A DNA stretch of 64,000 nucleotides from Begonia masoniana (GCA_022432975.1 CM039512.1:7638858-7702857); one strand, 5' to 3'; shown: positions 45,534-56,221, numbered from the stretch's first letter. The notes: generated by a model not told the origin, from the letters alone. Program-made: numbers and translations.

Positions 45534-47036
45534 TGACATGCCTCGGGTTGCATGCAAAAAGAAATTTAGTCAAATCCCTTGCATTATCTAATCTCTCTAT
45601 TTATTACGTGTTCTCTTTTTGTAGGTGTAATGTTGTGGAAGGATTGCACTTGGAGCACAAGGAAGGAGTCACCAAATGGCCCATGAGAATTTGTCTTCCC
45701 GGCCCTCTAAATGTGTAATTTTATTTTCAAACTTATTTGGCATACATTAGCCTTTTTGTATGGTTTATTATAGTTGCATCATGCATTAGATTGTGTGGCT
45801 AGAATTAGATGTATGTTGGTGGATTATGAGTTGAAGATTAATTCAACAAAGGAGAAATGCATCAACAAAAGGAAGCCCAAAGAAAGACTTGGTCCAAAAA
45901 AGAGCCCACATTTAAAGGTATGAAATTGCAAGTACACATGTGGGTGGCAACATGGATTAATGACTTGGACAAAAATCAGCTATTGATCCAAGGATGGCTT
46001 GGCCAACATCTACACAGCTCAGCTGGAGCACGCGCGGGCAAGGAAAAGCACACCGGGCAGGCGCACACGAAGCAGCAACATGAGGCGCGGGAAGCGGCTG
46101 AGAGGCGCACGGGCAGCAGGCCGCGGATAGCTGAGCTGGCGCGCACTTAAGGCATTCTGGTTCGCTAGATCGCGCACACAGGAGCACCCTTGGACCGTCA
46201 GATGGCGCGCACCCCGGATCGCTGAGCTGGCGCGCTGCTGGACTCCAGATGGCGCGCAACAGCAACTGATTGGCGCGCGCGCACGCAGATCGCCCCTCCA
46301 TGGCCGCCGATCACTTCCTTGCATCCAACGGCTCTCCTCCACTCTTGCCGAACCCCAATTCACCTTGGTTGCCTATAAATGCATAGCATTGGTGCATGTA
46401 TTGGAACTTTTGCCCAATTTATAAAATAACATATTTCCCTACACTTTGTGTTGGTTTGCCTTCGGGTTTTCTCGGTTCTTGAATCGAGTGGAGTAGCCCT
46501 CCATTGTTAGCCTAGCCTTCGGGTTGCTAGGTTAACTCTTACCTCTTTCCCTCGCCTTCCTCCATTGGGAGTTAGGAGTTGAGGACGAAAACCTAGGCCT
46601 ACGGTCGTTTTTCTCTGGAAAAAGGTGCACCCGAGAGCTTAAAACGTACGATAGCTCTTCGGGTCCACCAAAGGTATCAATTTTATCTTTTCTATTCACA
46701 CATTTCACACACATTACACCCTTTATTTTCGGCCCTCACCATTCACACACCTCACTTTTATTTTTCTTGCATTTTCTCTTCGTCTCCTTCATTTCTCTCT
46801 ACACGATTTTTCACACACTCCATCCACCTACTTCTTGTCATTTATCTATGCATTTTCTTCCATTTTGTTCTCTAAATATTCGGCCTCCATAATCACACAC
46901 TATCACTTTCATTTATTTGCATTTTATTCTCCATTTTTATCTCTTTATTTTCGGTTTTGTTCACTACACCTTCACCCGAGCATTTAGAATATTTTGTGGG
47001 TATTACACGGCCCCTTTTCTAAGGGCCACCGTGTCA
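45534..47036 (+). repeat. 3' LTR of the gag-PR gypsy element
   Basis: Partner of 37748-39251. Differences are scattered substitutions (for example CCTCAGG versus CCTCGGG near the start) and small changes in the GC-rich block. Confidence 0.92.
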
Positions 47037-47041
47037 CATGG

Positions 47042-47516
47042 TGTGTTCGTGAAAAGGTTCACGGATGGTACATTTATAATTCTCATACTTTATGTCGATG
47101 ATATACTGATTGTGGGTCAAGACAAAGAAAAAATTTTTAAGTTGAACAAAGAGCTTAAAAATTCTTTTGCCAAGAAAGACTTAGGACTGACGAAACAGAT
47201 ACTTGGGATGAATATCACTCGCGATAGGAAAAATATAAAATTATGGCTATCGCATGAGAAATATATAAAGAAAGTTCACAGTCGATTGCATATGGATAAG
47301 GCAACGCCGGTCAGTACTTCACTTGCTAAACATTTCAAGCTTACTTCCGAACAAAGTCCTTCCATTAAAGAATGAAAAGTAGAAATGCAAAGAATTCCAT
47401 ATGCCTCACCAATTGGTAGCTTAATGTATGTTATGGTTTGTACGAGACCTAATATTTCACATTCTGTTGGAGTTAGCCAATTTCTAACAAATTCAAGCAA
47501 AGAACATTGAAAGGTT
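47042..47516 (+). pseudogene. Copia RT second half, truncated before RNase H
   Basis: Resumes the copia frame at GVFVKRFTDGTFIILILYVDD with catalytic YVDD (about 47090-47105), then LKNSFAKKDLGLTKQILGMN, SHEKYIKKVHSRLHMDKATP, stop near 47372, YASPIGSLMYVMVCTRPNIS and SVGVSQFLTNSSKEH. The homology ends abruptly near 47516; RNase H is missing, unlike the PPT and LTR that follow in reverse. Confidence 0.88.
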
Positions 47517-47634
47517 TTGGGGAGACAAGAATATGCACTACCCTGTAACGCAAGTTTGCTCCCTTCTTGGTCCTAAGATGGAGGTGAGATCGCAAACGAA
47601 ACAAGTGAAGACCAAATTGTGCAGCTGAAGGGTG
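47517..47634 (-). pseudogene. Candidate inverted F-box gene fragment
   Basis: Read on the minus strand from 47634, the sequence next to the 3' LTR begins CACCC, one base different from CACCA beside the 5' LTR. It then reads PSAAQFGLHLFRL and, further on, ANLRYRVVHILVS, which resembles the F-box-associated region that should follow WVALPP in the 5' part (30672-31209). This is what the downstream half of the interrupted F-box gene should look like. The match is short and by eye. Confidence 0.45.
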
Positions 47635-48314
47635 TGTTGGGAATAATAATTGCTGGGAACAATAATAATACCGCCGCTATAAAACGTGGAGAGTACTGAT
47701 CAAGATAATTCCTAAGAAAGACTATACTGGACAATCTTCTAGATAGAATTACATTTCCAAGTAAGTTCCCAAGAAAGGTTGGGGGGATCACAAACGATTC
47801 CACTTAAAATCCAGTCTCCTAGACAAAACTCACTTACACAGTACAATTACATTACTAAATAAGCAGTACGAAAAACGATAGCAGATGCAATCTGAAAAAC
47901 TACGGGGACCGAGTCCAGAAAGATCTCACTATAGAAAATAGGATTTACAATATTTTTCTAGATATCGAATATTCTAGAAAATATCCAGTAAGAGAAATTA
48001 TCACTCTTAGAATTCTCACTGTACTCAAAAGTACTTCGCCTATGTTTCTCTCACCCTCTTTTTTTTCTCTCCCACAAACTCTCTCTATTTTCTCTCCCTC
48101 TTCTCACAGAAGAAACCCTCTTTAGCTTCTCTTTGTTGCTGGGATAAATTTTCCTTCATCAGGAACTCTCTATTTATAAAAAGAGTCCCTCACAAGAGGA
48201 CAATCACCAGTAAAATTCAAAGATCTTGCTGAAGAGTGAAGTACATAAGACAAAAATTTCCTTTTACACTTCATTGTTGAGGTGAGTTCCTCATCATAAT
48301 GGAAGGACCCCACA
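47635..48314 (-). repeat. Copia 3' LTR in reverse orientation, with PPT
   Basis: Reverse complement of the LTR at 31210-31998 (TGTTGGGAATAATAATTG on the plus strand matches its end). It is 680 versus 789 bases. On the minus strand it is preceded by the purine tract AGGAGGGAAAGATT (48315-48328), so it is a genuine 3' LTR read leftwards, opposite to the 5' LTR and coding region. Confidence 0.85.
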
Positions 48315-48548
48315 AATCTTTCCCTCCTGATTTATAATGAGGTATCTATAATTCTAATGAGCTTCTACCGAATTCAGGTTTATTTCTATGTAAGATTTTT
48401 GTAATAGTGTCTGAGTCAAAATAAAATTTAAATTAAATTAACTGTAAAATAATAAATAAATAGAATAGAGTAATTTATTATTAATATCCCTTTTCTTGTT
48501 GCTGGCTCCCGTAATTGAACACTTTGTTTTTCTCGTCTTCTTCGCCCT

Positions 48549-48585
<37 letters not shown>

Positions 48586-48847
48586 CTACTGTGAACTTAA
48601 GCCTACCATTTTAGCCCTAGCCTTTATTGAGTCGAATCCATTCTCTGCTCTTCCATTTCAGGATGCAGACCATAGGGCGAGGAGATAATAATCTAATTTT
48701 CTCACTGAATCTTCCCTCTCTCTCTCTGATCGGAGGGCGGGTTTGTTTATTTTAATGCTCAAAGCCCAACCCGTCTTCCAATTCCAACCCTCGGCAGGTA
48801 CAACTATGAGATACTGAGTAGAATCCTACCAAGCCTTGTCCACAACA
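48315..48847. other. Inversion right flank, then promoter and leader of the next gene
   Basis: The first few tens of bases hold the inverted copia PPT and 3' untranslated part. From about 48480 the sequence looks like a host leader: TC-rich, with (CT)n at 48550-48582 and GCCCA motifs near 48765. An upstream ATG at 48805 gives only a very short frame. Confidence 0.5.
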
Positions 48848-50152
48848 ATGTTAATCCCTTCGCAAAACCTCTTCACATTTTCACCTTCGCGTTTCAACTT
48901 ACACTATGCCGCCTCGATTCAGAGGTGTCCTAGTTCTAGATTCTCCTTCTCAATTAACTCCGAATGCGTGAAGAATTTCCCGCATGTTCAGATTCCGAAG
49001 CACGTGTTCCTGTATCCTCTCGATTTTAGGTCTTTGGGAAACCGGCGGTATCGTCTTGGAGTTTTTGAATCTGAAGGTGTGGTTCAGAGAGAAAGTAGCT
49101 TAGGTGATTTCAGTTTTGATCATTTCCTGTCGATTGCAGAAGTATTGTGCCTTGTTTCTGTAGCAGTTATTTCAATAGGATTTGCTGTGAATCACGCTCT
49201 GTCGGACACAAAGAAGACCTTCCCGGCAGTCATTGGGGAGAAGAACCTTGTTTTGGGAATTTTACTTTTGGTTTGCGGGGTTGCCATCGGGGCGTGGATT
49301 CGGAGACGGCAATGGAGGCGGATATCTGGACAGAGTGTGAAGGGTGCCTTTGAGGCTAACTTAGTGCAGAGGATTGAGAAATTAGAGGGGGATCTGAGAA
49401 GCTCTTCCACTTTGATACGCTCATTGTCGAGGCAGCTTGAGAAGCTGGGAATAAGGTTCAAGCTTTTCCGCAAGGCTCTTAAAGATCCTATTGCTGAGGT
49501 AAAGAAATATTGGATCTCTGATAAATTTCTTTTCGATTTAATTGAGGAATTCCATTAATATGATTACAAACAGTTTTCCTACATTACACTCAGAAGATCT
49601 GGTGACAATTTTTTGTAATTTAGTTTTTCATTTACCAAAGAATTTTAGCTATGTGTTGTTATTTTAAGTGGTAAATTTCGTCTTGCTAGATATTCGTTTG
49701 TTACTATTCTCAGTTCTTTGTTCTTTGCTCAAGACTGCAGCTTTGGCTCATAAAAATTCTGAGGCCACTAGAGCTTTAGCACTGCAAGGGGAAATTTTGG
49801 AGAAGGAACTCGGAGAAATCCAAAAGGTTTTGCTGGCTATGCAGGTGAAATCAATACCAAATTTGACGATCCAAATCTGTTTAACTCAAGTTTCTTGCTA
49901 GAATTATGTAAAAATTGGACTAGTTACTCTGTTACTGTAATTAGAGAAGACGATTTGGAAGTATTAAAGCATTTGTAACTTGTCATAAAAATGGTGGTAT
50001 CAGATTTGGACTGATTGTTTGAGTTCTTTGGTGTGTAGGAGCAACAGCAGAAGCAACTGGAGTTGATTCTGGCAATTGGGAAGATGGGGAAGATGTTGGA
50101 AAGCAAGCAGGAAGTGAAGGATTTAAAACAGAGAGAAGCTCACCGGTTATAA
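48848..50152 (+). CDS. Plastid-type membrane protein with C-terminal coiled coil
   Basis: Three exons (48848-49498, 49734-49844, 50039-50152) with GT/AG introns in phase 0 give 291 residues. The start is the ATG at 48848; the same frame upstream has no other ATG. The N-terminus is Ser/Phe/Arg-rich with few acidic residues (MLIPSQNLFTFSPSRFN), like a chloroplast transit peptide. Two hydrophobic segments follow at about 95-118 (IAEVLCLVSVAVISIGFAV) and 133-152 (LVLGILLLVCGVAIGAWI), then a basic RRRQWRR stop-transfer and a long predicted coiled coil (LVQRIEKLEGDLRSSSTL to KELGEIQKVLLAMQ, QQQKQLELILAIGKMGK). I do not recognise a named family. Intact, no frameshift seen. Confidence 0.82.
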
Positions 50153-50443
50153 CCTTCTTCACTGTAGCGGCTTTTGTTATATCACCTTGAAAATATATCT
50201 TCTACTCCTGCAATTTGGCCAATATTTTGAAGGATGGATTTGAATTTGATATAGCTACACGTTTGATTTATCATCCTTTCCCTTCCAAATGAATGAAGAT
50301 TTTCTTTCTCTTTTTCCAATAAATTACTTACTATTATCTTATCGATAAGGCCGGCATTTGACCATGCTCGACATCCTATATTTATTATTTTAAATATTTA
50401 TTTTATACCATAATAATTTTATCAATGAGTGAGCGACACGTAG
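50153..50443. other. 3' UTR and intergenic spacer
   Basis: AT-rich, contains the presumed 3' end of the preceding gene (AATAAATTAC near 50320). Nothing else recognised. Confidence 0.4.
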
Positions 50444-50654
50444 TGTAACAGTCCGCTATATAAAGACTAGGAGAGCCTAGTGTGAGAGTCTAGTCAATGC
50501 TACATCGATTGAGAGAGCGGAGAATGCATAGTTTATAAGTAGAATTTCTCTTCAACCTGTCACAATGTATTTTGGGCGAATCCCGAGAATAAAATCGTGC
50601 AAACTCTAGCCAAAAATGAAAAATTTTGTATTAAGAGTAATGAGGGACGTTACA
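50444..50654 (+). mobile_element. Small TRIM-like solo LTR, copy 2
   Basis: TGTAACAGTCCG...GGGACGTTACA, 211 bases, with near-matching flanks CGTAG / CGTAA (4 of 5). It contains TATATAAAGACTAGG and TTGGGCGAATCCCGAGAATA. It is related to 9513-9676. No coding capacity. Confidence 0.6.
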
Positions 50655-50732
50655 CGTAACTGTTACGTTGAGACTTAAAAAAGAGTGTATTAATTAACTC
50701 ATAATTATTCAAACTTTATTGGACTTGCGAAC

Positions 50733-50770
50733 CCTCTTCTGGGCCGAAATTTACAAAGTGGGCTGAAATA
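50733..50770 (+). promoter_or_regulatory. Paired site II elements upstream of the membrane-protein gene
   Basis: TGGGCC (50740-50745) and TGGGCT (50759-50764) lie about 130-150 bases upstream of the ATG at 50891. Paired TGGGCY sites are typical of TCP-regulated, growth-related plant promoters. Confidence 0.5.
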
Positions 50771-50890
50771 TAACAGGCATATTCAGTTTGATTTTTAGGC
50801 ACGGTCGTGCTATTCGTCTTCCCGGTGGAATTGAACTGCTTTCCATTTTTCCTGCGAGTGAAAGAGCTTTGCGGTGAAGGTAGCGGGTTC

Positions 50891-52331
50891 ATGATGGTGA
50901 TTAAGAAGTTGGTTAGAAATTGGACTAAACCTGGTAAACATGCCTTCTCTCTGCCAACTCGGAGCGATCCGTCGCTTGACGACAGTCGTCCGATCGATAC
51001 GCAAGGTCTCTCTCTCTCTTTCTCTTGCTCTCGAGCAAATTTTTATTGACATGTGGAGCTAATTTTGATTCTTTCTATTTTAAATTTACAGAACAAGAGG
51101 AGATTGTTCGTTCATTAGAAAAAAACCTAGCTCAACAGACTCTTTTATGGCGGGTATATTCGAATTTTCCCCAATTAATTTATCTCAACCAGTCTTGGAC
51201 AGAAGGAATCCATTTTAAAATTTGAGCTTTCTTTGAGTGCTTATGTTAGGCTTTATTAGAGTGTTTTTGCAGCAATCGTCTTCGGATTCTGTGTATTTCT
51301 CGTGTACTCAATTGCGCAGCAAGTTTTATCTCCATGGGAATTGGTATGTTTATTCTCTAAGAATTAAGTTTAGCTTTCGAAGCTTTCCTATGTACTGATT
51401 AGATTTTCATAATTTCTTCATCATGGCCGTTTTTACCTTATTGCTAGTAATTAGCTCGATCAGCCAACTGTTATATATCACTTCCAATTTGTACTCTTTA
51501 GAACCATATAGTTTCTTTTTAACAGCGGTATCATGCTTACTTCATGGAAGAGATGGACTCATGGCTGATTGTTTTGGCTGGTTAGTTTGTGAATTTCTTA
51601 AAATTCTTGTATGATTCTATTCTTGAAATGAACATTTATGTGAATTTTAATTTGGAAACTTCATTACATTAGATACTCCTTGGTTTGCTTAGTTCATCAA
51701 ATGTGGGCAGCACTGGTGCATGTATGCTAATATATGTGTGAATATACGGTCAAACTGGTTTCAACTTTTACCTGACGACTCAGTTGATACTCACCTCATA
51801 GTCTTTATTTGCCATTTGCTACATTTTTTTTCTTCTACTTTTTTCAATTCGATGGCTGAAGTTCAAAATTGATCAGATTGTGTGGCTGTTTTAGCTTGTT
51901 CAATGGCTATTATTGGACTTCGCGATCCAAATAATCACAGGCACTGGATTTGGTACTCCATTTTAACCGGCGCAATGCTCTCCGTCTTCTGGCTATATTT
52001 CATGTTGAGGTATGTAAAAACGATTTGAAACTTTAACGATACATCTTCTTGTATGAACATTGCAATAAAGATGGGCATAATCACTTGGCAGACTGCCTAG
52101 AGTTCGGTGGGATGTCTTATGGCTTCCTTTCGGGCCTCTCGGGTATGGTTCTCTCTTTGTTCCCCCCTCTAATAACTCTCATTAACTTTTAAGTCAACTA
52201 TGCAATACATATCAGTACTTTCCACTTTCAGGGGAGCTGGATTATGTCTGTACGTGGATCATCTCTTTGCTCAGTCATCAGAAGAAATTAGAAAACTTCG
52301 AAGTTACATGTATTCTTATAAATCCAAGTAA
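50891..52331 (+). CDS. Small multi-pass membrane protein, unknown function
   Basis: Seven exons (50891-51005, 51092-51153, 51260-51343, 51526-51580, 51877-52009, 52092-52142, 52232-52331) with GT/AG junctions and consistent phases give 199 residues. The third exon starts at the AG before AGTGTTTTTGCAGC: using the nearer TTTTGCAG would break the hydrophobic frame. The N-terminus is basic (MMVIKKLVRNWTKPGKHAF), then an acidic EQEEIVRSLEKNLAQQ. Predicted membrane segments: AAIVFGFCVFLVYSIAQQ (about 63-80), WLIVLADCVAVLACSMAIIG (about 100-119), WIWYSILTGAMLSVFWLYFM (about 130-149), and a weaker LWLPFGPLGGAGLCLYV. The C-terminus is basic (KLRSYMYSYKSK). I do not recognise a named family; it looks like an intact conserved eukaryotic gene. 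Confidence 0.82.
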
Positions 52332-53322
52332 ATATACCTCAGAGATGAAGCTTGATGACTTTCCAAGGTCCAATTATGGGATTCTAAATCAATACCCTTC
52401 CACAATGTCTGCATCTCGTCTAGTTGAAGGATTCATCTTAATCATCTCGTGTTGTTCTTTTGAGAAGCTCCCTTCCATATTTTGGTTGTCAGAAATGTGT
52501 ATTGATGATTTTGTGGCACAATTTGTTTGTTTATCTTAAATCCTTTATTTTGCTTACTAGATTTATCGGTCAATAAGTTGAGTAAAGCACATTCCGCAGG
52601 CTTCCTCAGTTCCTCTTGCTGGAGACCTCACGTAAGGCGCGGGAGCTCATGCTAGAGAGCATTTTTTATTGTGGGCTCCTGTGCAAGTATGCATGATTCA
52701 GCGTGTGGAAGCCATCACTTTAGGCGTGGCAGCGCGCACTTTGTTCTAATGCCGCTTCCGAGTCCCGTTTTCTGAGTTTTCTTCTAACCTATTCCACTAT
52801 ATTTACAGACTCTTCAAATTCAGATTCAAATGGCATTTTTCCTGTCTGAAGCTCTAGAAGCACCACTCTCCATGGCAGTATACATCACTCTTCTGGTCAA
52901 CTTCAGTTGTGTATCCATATTCGGCCGTTCAAAAAAAGGGGAAAAAAAAATGGGTGATTTTATTCAAAATTTCAAGGTTTTGCTGCCATTAAGACAGTTT
53001 CATTCTTATGTATCAGCATCCTCGCCAACCCAAGATCAGCCATCGTCGCCTCGAGATTCTCGTCGAGCTATATATTGTTAGTCTTGATACCTCGATGGAT
53101 GATCGGAGGATGACAATCATGGTTGAGATAATTCAATCCTTGTGCTACACAAACTGCAATATTATATCTCCTAATACTCAAATATAGCATCTCTCTCTTT
53201 CGGCTTTGCTTCTGTTGATTGGATTTGCGGTGGTTGCGGTTCAGGTGACGACCTCTATTTTTTATCTATGCTTCTACAGGCCTGATTTTCTACCAACATT
53301 CCTTTAAACCAAACACAAGTTC
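52332..53322. other. Intergenic, mostly unassigned
   Basis: The first part is the 3' UTR of the membrane-protein gene. Short frames at 52830-53081 have no recognisable domain. The sequence near 53090-53190 may be decayed 5' sequence of the kinase relic that follows. Confidence 0.35.
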
Positions 53323-53611
53323 ACTACATCAACGCTTCGAGCAGCGACGAATGTCTTTTCAAATAAGAATTTACTAGCAAAGAGTGATAACGTCGATATT
53401 TACAGAGGAACCTTAAGAGATGGAACTGAAATCACAATAGAAATCTACTTCGATTATAGTTCAAAAGAAAGTAGGAAAAAACTAACGAAAGAATACTAGA
53501 TTCTCTCTAGTCCAAACTTGGTCTGAATTCTAAGATGTTGTAATACTCTACGGTTGACAGCCATTGTTGCGAAGTGGATCGAAGGGGAGAGCATGGATAT
53601 TTGGTTGTTGC
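53323..53611 (+). pseudogene. Receptor-like kinase fragment
   Basis: The frame reads STLRAATNVFSNKNLLAK, DNVDIYRGTLRDGTEITIEIY, then after stops and shifts SSPNLV and IVAKWIEGESMDIWL. This follows the N-lobe of plant LRR receptor kinases (ATN.FSE.NL.G.GSFGSVYKG.L.DGT.VAIKV..., HRNLV, YMPNGSLE.WL). The glycine-rich loop and the ATP-binding lysine (VAIK is now ITIE) are lost, and the rest of the kinase is absent. Confidence 0.65.
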
Positions 53612-54066
53612 TCTCTGGCACAGGCTTTTACGCCTTAAGTGAGGGCTTCCACGTTGGCTTCAACACGCCTCAATTCAGAGCTCCAGCAAGCCGAAGATTG
53701 CACAAGTATTTTGCGTAATGCTAGATTTACTTCTTGATAATAAATTAGTTCAGTTTGACTATTTTCAGTTTTGCATATGACAATCAGAACCCAACTTAGT
53801 TTTATAGGTTTTTAAAACAGAACACTGAAAATCAATTAGGTGGACTTCGAAAACCGACCCAAACCAAACTGAACAATTCACGGTTTTGGATCAGTTTTGA
53901 GCACCCCTGACACTGATTAAGCTTTCTTTCGTTAAAACTGTCAAGGGTAAAATCTCAAGTTGATAAACAACCCAAATGAACAATAAACATCTCAGCAAAA
54001 ATTGTCTGCATGCTAAATACTTCAGCCAAATTCTCATGAAACAAAGTAATGATAAAGGGAAATTGA
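53612..54066. other. Spacer with hAT-like terminus
   Basis: Around 53850-53910 the minus strand reads AGGGGTGCTCAAAACTGATC followed by CAAAACCGTGAATTG, the style of a hAT terminal inverted repeat. No partner end is clear, so this is an orphan or truncated MITE. The remainder holds the 3' UTR of eL31. Confidence 0.45.
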
Positions 54067-55303
54067 TCAATCCTCTTCTTCGACCACCTTTGTTCCCAAC
54101 CCCTTCAATCCTTCTGCTGGAATTTCTGCAACGGTGACAAGTGAGTAGAGCTCTTCTTTCGCATCTTCATCGTCATTCCTTTTGCGAGCTATGCGAACCC
54201 TGATTCTTCTTGGGACACTTCGAATTCCCCTGCTCCATATTTGCTTGTTCAGATTCACATCCACTCTCACATCCTTAGTCCCCATTGCTTTCTCAGCAAA
54301 CTTCCTGATTTCCTTTATGGCCTTTGGAGCCTTCTTCTTGAAGGTGCTGTAATAAAGATAATCTCAATAGGAGCTAAAAACAAAAACTAAAAGCTTCAAA
54401 CAGAACAAAACTCAGTAGTGTAATATAATCTTTATAGATGCCAAAACTAGGCCTGAATGAGCAAGAAATATGATATGATTTCCCAATTGTAATCACAACT
54501 AATCAACGGTGTAAGAAGAGAAAGAAGGATTAAAAGACAGGCTAAGGATGTGGGAAAAGCTCCCTATATTCGAGGCCGGTTTAACTAAAAGAATTCCAGT
54601 TTCTTTGACTTCACAACAAATAACTATTGTCATCCACATGTCAGCCATGAACTATCTAAAGTTTTCCAAATGTTGAAGACAGATCCATGATACAGTAAAA
54701 TGTTAGCGAAACAATGTGCAATCCAGCACCATGATAAAGTACTTGTACAGCAGAAAACAATTTTCCATCACGTCAAGGGTCATGAACTATTAAAAGCCTT
54801 AATAATCATCAAACGAATATAAGCATACAAAGAATTTATTAATCGATGCTCAATCCAGCACTAGGTTAAACTTGAGCAACTTGAAGCTCTCTGGCGGTAT
54901 AAATAAACGAGACCAGAAGGAAATTAAACGCCCTAATTGTATAGTATCCTCTAAATTCATCATCGACAAGTAATAACATGATTGATTTCTAAGTCAAGTA
55001 ATAAAAATTGAAGTCATAACATTTAAAAAAAGGTCATCCTCCGCCACTAAAATTCCTTATCAAAATAAACGACATAAATAAGAAAAATTAGAGGCACAAA
55101 CACCCAAAATTCTAGCAAATATAAGCACACACAACAAGATTTTGAAAAAAATCAATAACAGCGTCTAAGACAAAAGAAATCAAAATATAGATTTTGAGAA
55201 ACGAAAAACTGAGTACTCACCAGCCATGCAAGCGCTTGTGGAGGTTGATAGTGTACTCTCTCGTAACGACTTCCTCTGTTCTCCCCTTTGTCTTCTCCAC
55301 CAT
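54067..55303 (-). CDS. RPL31: 60S ribosomal protein eL31
   Basis: Two exons on the minus strand (55303-55221 and 54346-54067) give 120 residues, the normal size for plant eL31. The protein begins [20 protein letters not shown], crosses the intron at [21 protein letters not shown], and continues [35 protein letters not shown], ending [12 protein letters not shown]. eL31 sits near the exit tunnel of the cytosolic large subunit. A further intron in the 5' UTR is likely (donor about 55498, acceptor about 55309). It is intact and shares an upstream region with the divergent gene at 55859. Confidence 0.95.
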
Positions 55304-55559
55304 TTTCTGACTCTTTTTTGTTCAACTACACAAGCATTGAAACAACCAATGAGTCAAAAATCTCCACCAAACTGAATCTAAAGATCAATTATAGTGAGTT
55401 CGTCCAACTAAATTCATCAGAACCGATTCTGTATAACCTTAAAAGGAAAGAAACATAGAGAGCGAGAGAGATTGAGAGAGACAGATATATAGAGACCTGG
55501 ATTAGCGCAGAAAATAGCTGCAGCGTCGGAGGCAGAGGTGAGAATGGTGCTGCAAATGG

Positions 55560-55660
55560 AAATCAAACCCTAGCGCACCAATGAAGAAGAGAGTTATATA
55601 AAGCTTGTTCTTCTGCGGGCTTTTTCGACATTTACCACGGCCCAGTTGAGCCCATATTAT
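55560..55660 (-). promoter_or_regulatory. Telo-box and site II elements of the eL31 promoter
   Basis: AAACCCTA (55565-55572) is a telo-box (TAGGGTTT on the minus strand). Two TGGGCY site II elements lie upstream of it (55639-55654, minus strand TGGGCTCAACTGGGCC). Telo-box plus paired site II is the classical promoter code of plant ribosomal protein genes. The region may also serve the gene starting at 55859. Confidence 0.8.
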
Positions 55661-55858
55661 TTTATATTATTAATTAATTTATAATTTTAAAATTAATTAT
55701 AAATTCTTCAAAAAAATGAAACGAGATAGCACTGGCTCTGCACTCCGTCCGTCCTTCAAACTCAACCCCACCTCCGATGAAGGAAGCCGGAATCTAAAAA
55801 CCATTTTCCTCAAAATTCATACTTGTTTCATTGTAATCCCTTCTCTTCTCTTTTCGTC

Positions 55859-56221
55859 ATGCTTGTCCTGCATAACCTCTCACCGCATTCTCTCCGCTTC
55901 GATCTCGTTGTGGCTGAAACTCGCCGCCTTTCTTGCTCTTTTGCTCCATTTTCGGCCGCCGGGGCGTCCTTTCGAAGCTTTTCTGGGACAAAGACGCTTT
56001 CCTGCATCTCCCGAGCTGGCAAACATGAAGATTCTGAAACCCAAAAGTCGTTCAATGAAGTCGAAGTTGTGGATGACGATGAAGGATTTGATGAGTTGGA
56101 TGAATTTGTGGGCCTGAAGAAGTTTCGGGAGAGAGAAGAAGAAATCGATTACGATAGAGATCCTGAATTCGCTGAAATTCTTGGACACTGCCTCGACGAA
56201 CCCGACAAGGCGCAATCTAAA
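55859..56221 (+). CDS. First exon of an organelle-type acidic protein (gene interrupted)
   Basis: From the ATG at 55859 the frame is open for 121 codons to a GTAAG donor at 56222. The first 60 residues are rich in Arg/Ser/Ala/Phe with few acids (MLVLHNLSPHSLRFDL, SCSFAPFSAAGASFRSFSG), like a mitochondrial or plastid presequence. Then comes an acidic block (VVDDDEGFDELDEFVGLKKF) and REREEEIDYDRDPEFAEILG, HCLDEPDKAQSK. The end may be the start of a DUF3531-type plant protein; that is a guess from memory of style. Downstream exons lie beyond this window because a copia element fills the first intron. Head-to-head with eL31. Confidence 0.6.

Larger units (their letters stand above)
37748..47036 (+). 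mobile_element. Ty3/gypsy element, gag-PR only, TSD CATGG
   Basis: A 9.3-kb element flanked by CATGG (37743-37747, 47037-47041) in the copia RT. LTRs: 37748-39251 (1504 bases) and 45534-47036 (1503 bases), TGACATGCC...CCGTGTCA, visibly very similar. The PBS is TGGTATCAGAG (39254-39264); the PPT is ACCCGGAGAGGA, just before 45534. A leader of about 1.05 kb (39265-40310) contains many CTCGGTTTTT motifs. Gag and protease follow. RT, RNase H and integrase are missing: only about 370 bases lie between the last legible frame and the PPT. It therefore depends on a relative for mobility. A solo LTR (40394-43082) splits the gag. Confidence 0.9.
31210..48314 (+). mobile_element. Ty1/copia element in the F-box gene, heavily nested
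   Basis: The 5' LTR is 31210-31998; a Met-tRNA PBS follows; gag is at 32022-32123 and 35011-35640; PR, INT and RT run to 37747; RT and the start of RNase H continue at 47042-47516. The gag is split by a hAT/Pack-MULE stack (about 32108-35010). The RT is split by a 9.3-kb gypsy element (37748-47036). The 3' LTR (47635-48314) is in the opposite orientation, so the 3' end has been inverted or rearranged. Without nested DNA the element would be roughly 5 kb. Confidence 0.8.

Noticed and set aside
52830..53081. 83-codon frame as a gene
   Set aside because: No domain, no splice context, between a complete gene and a kinase relic.
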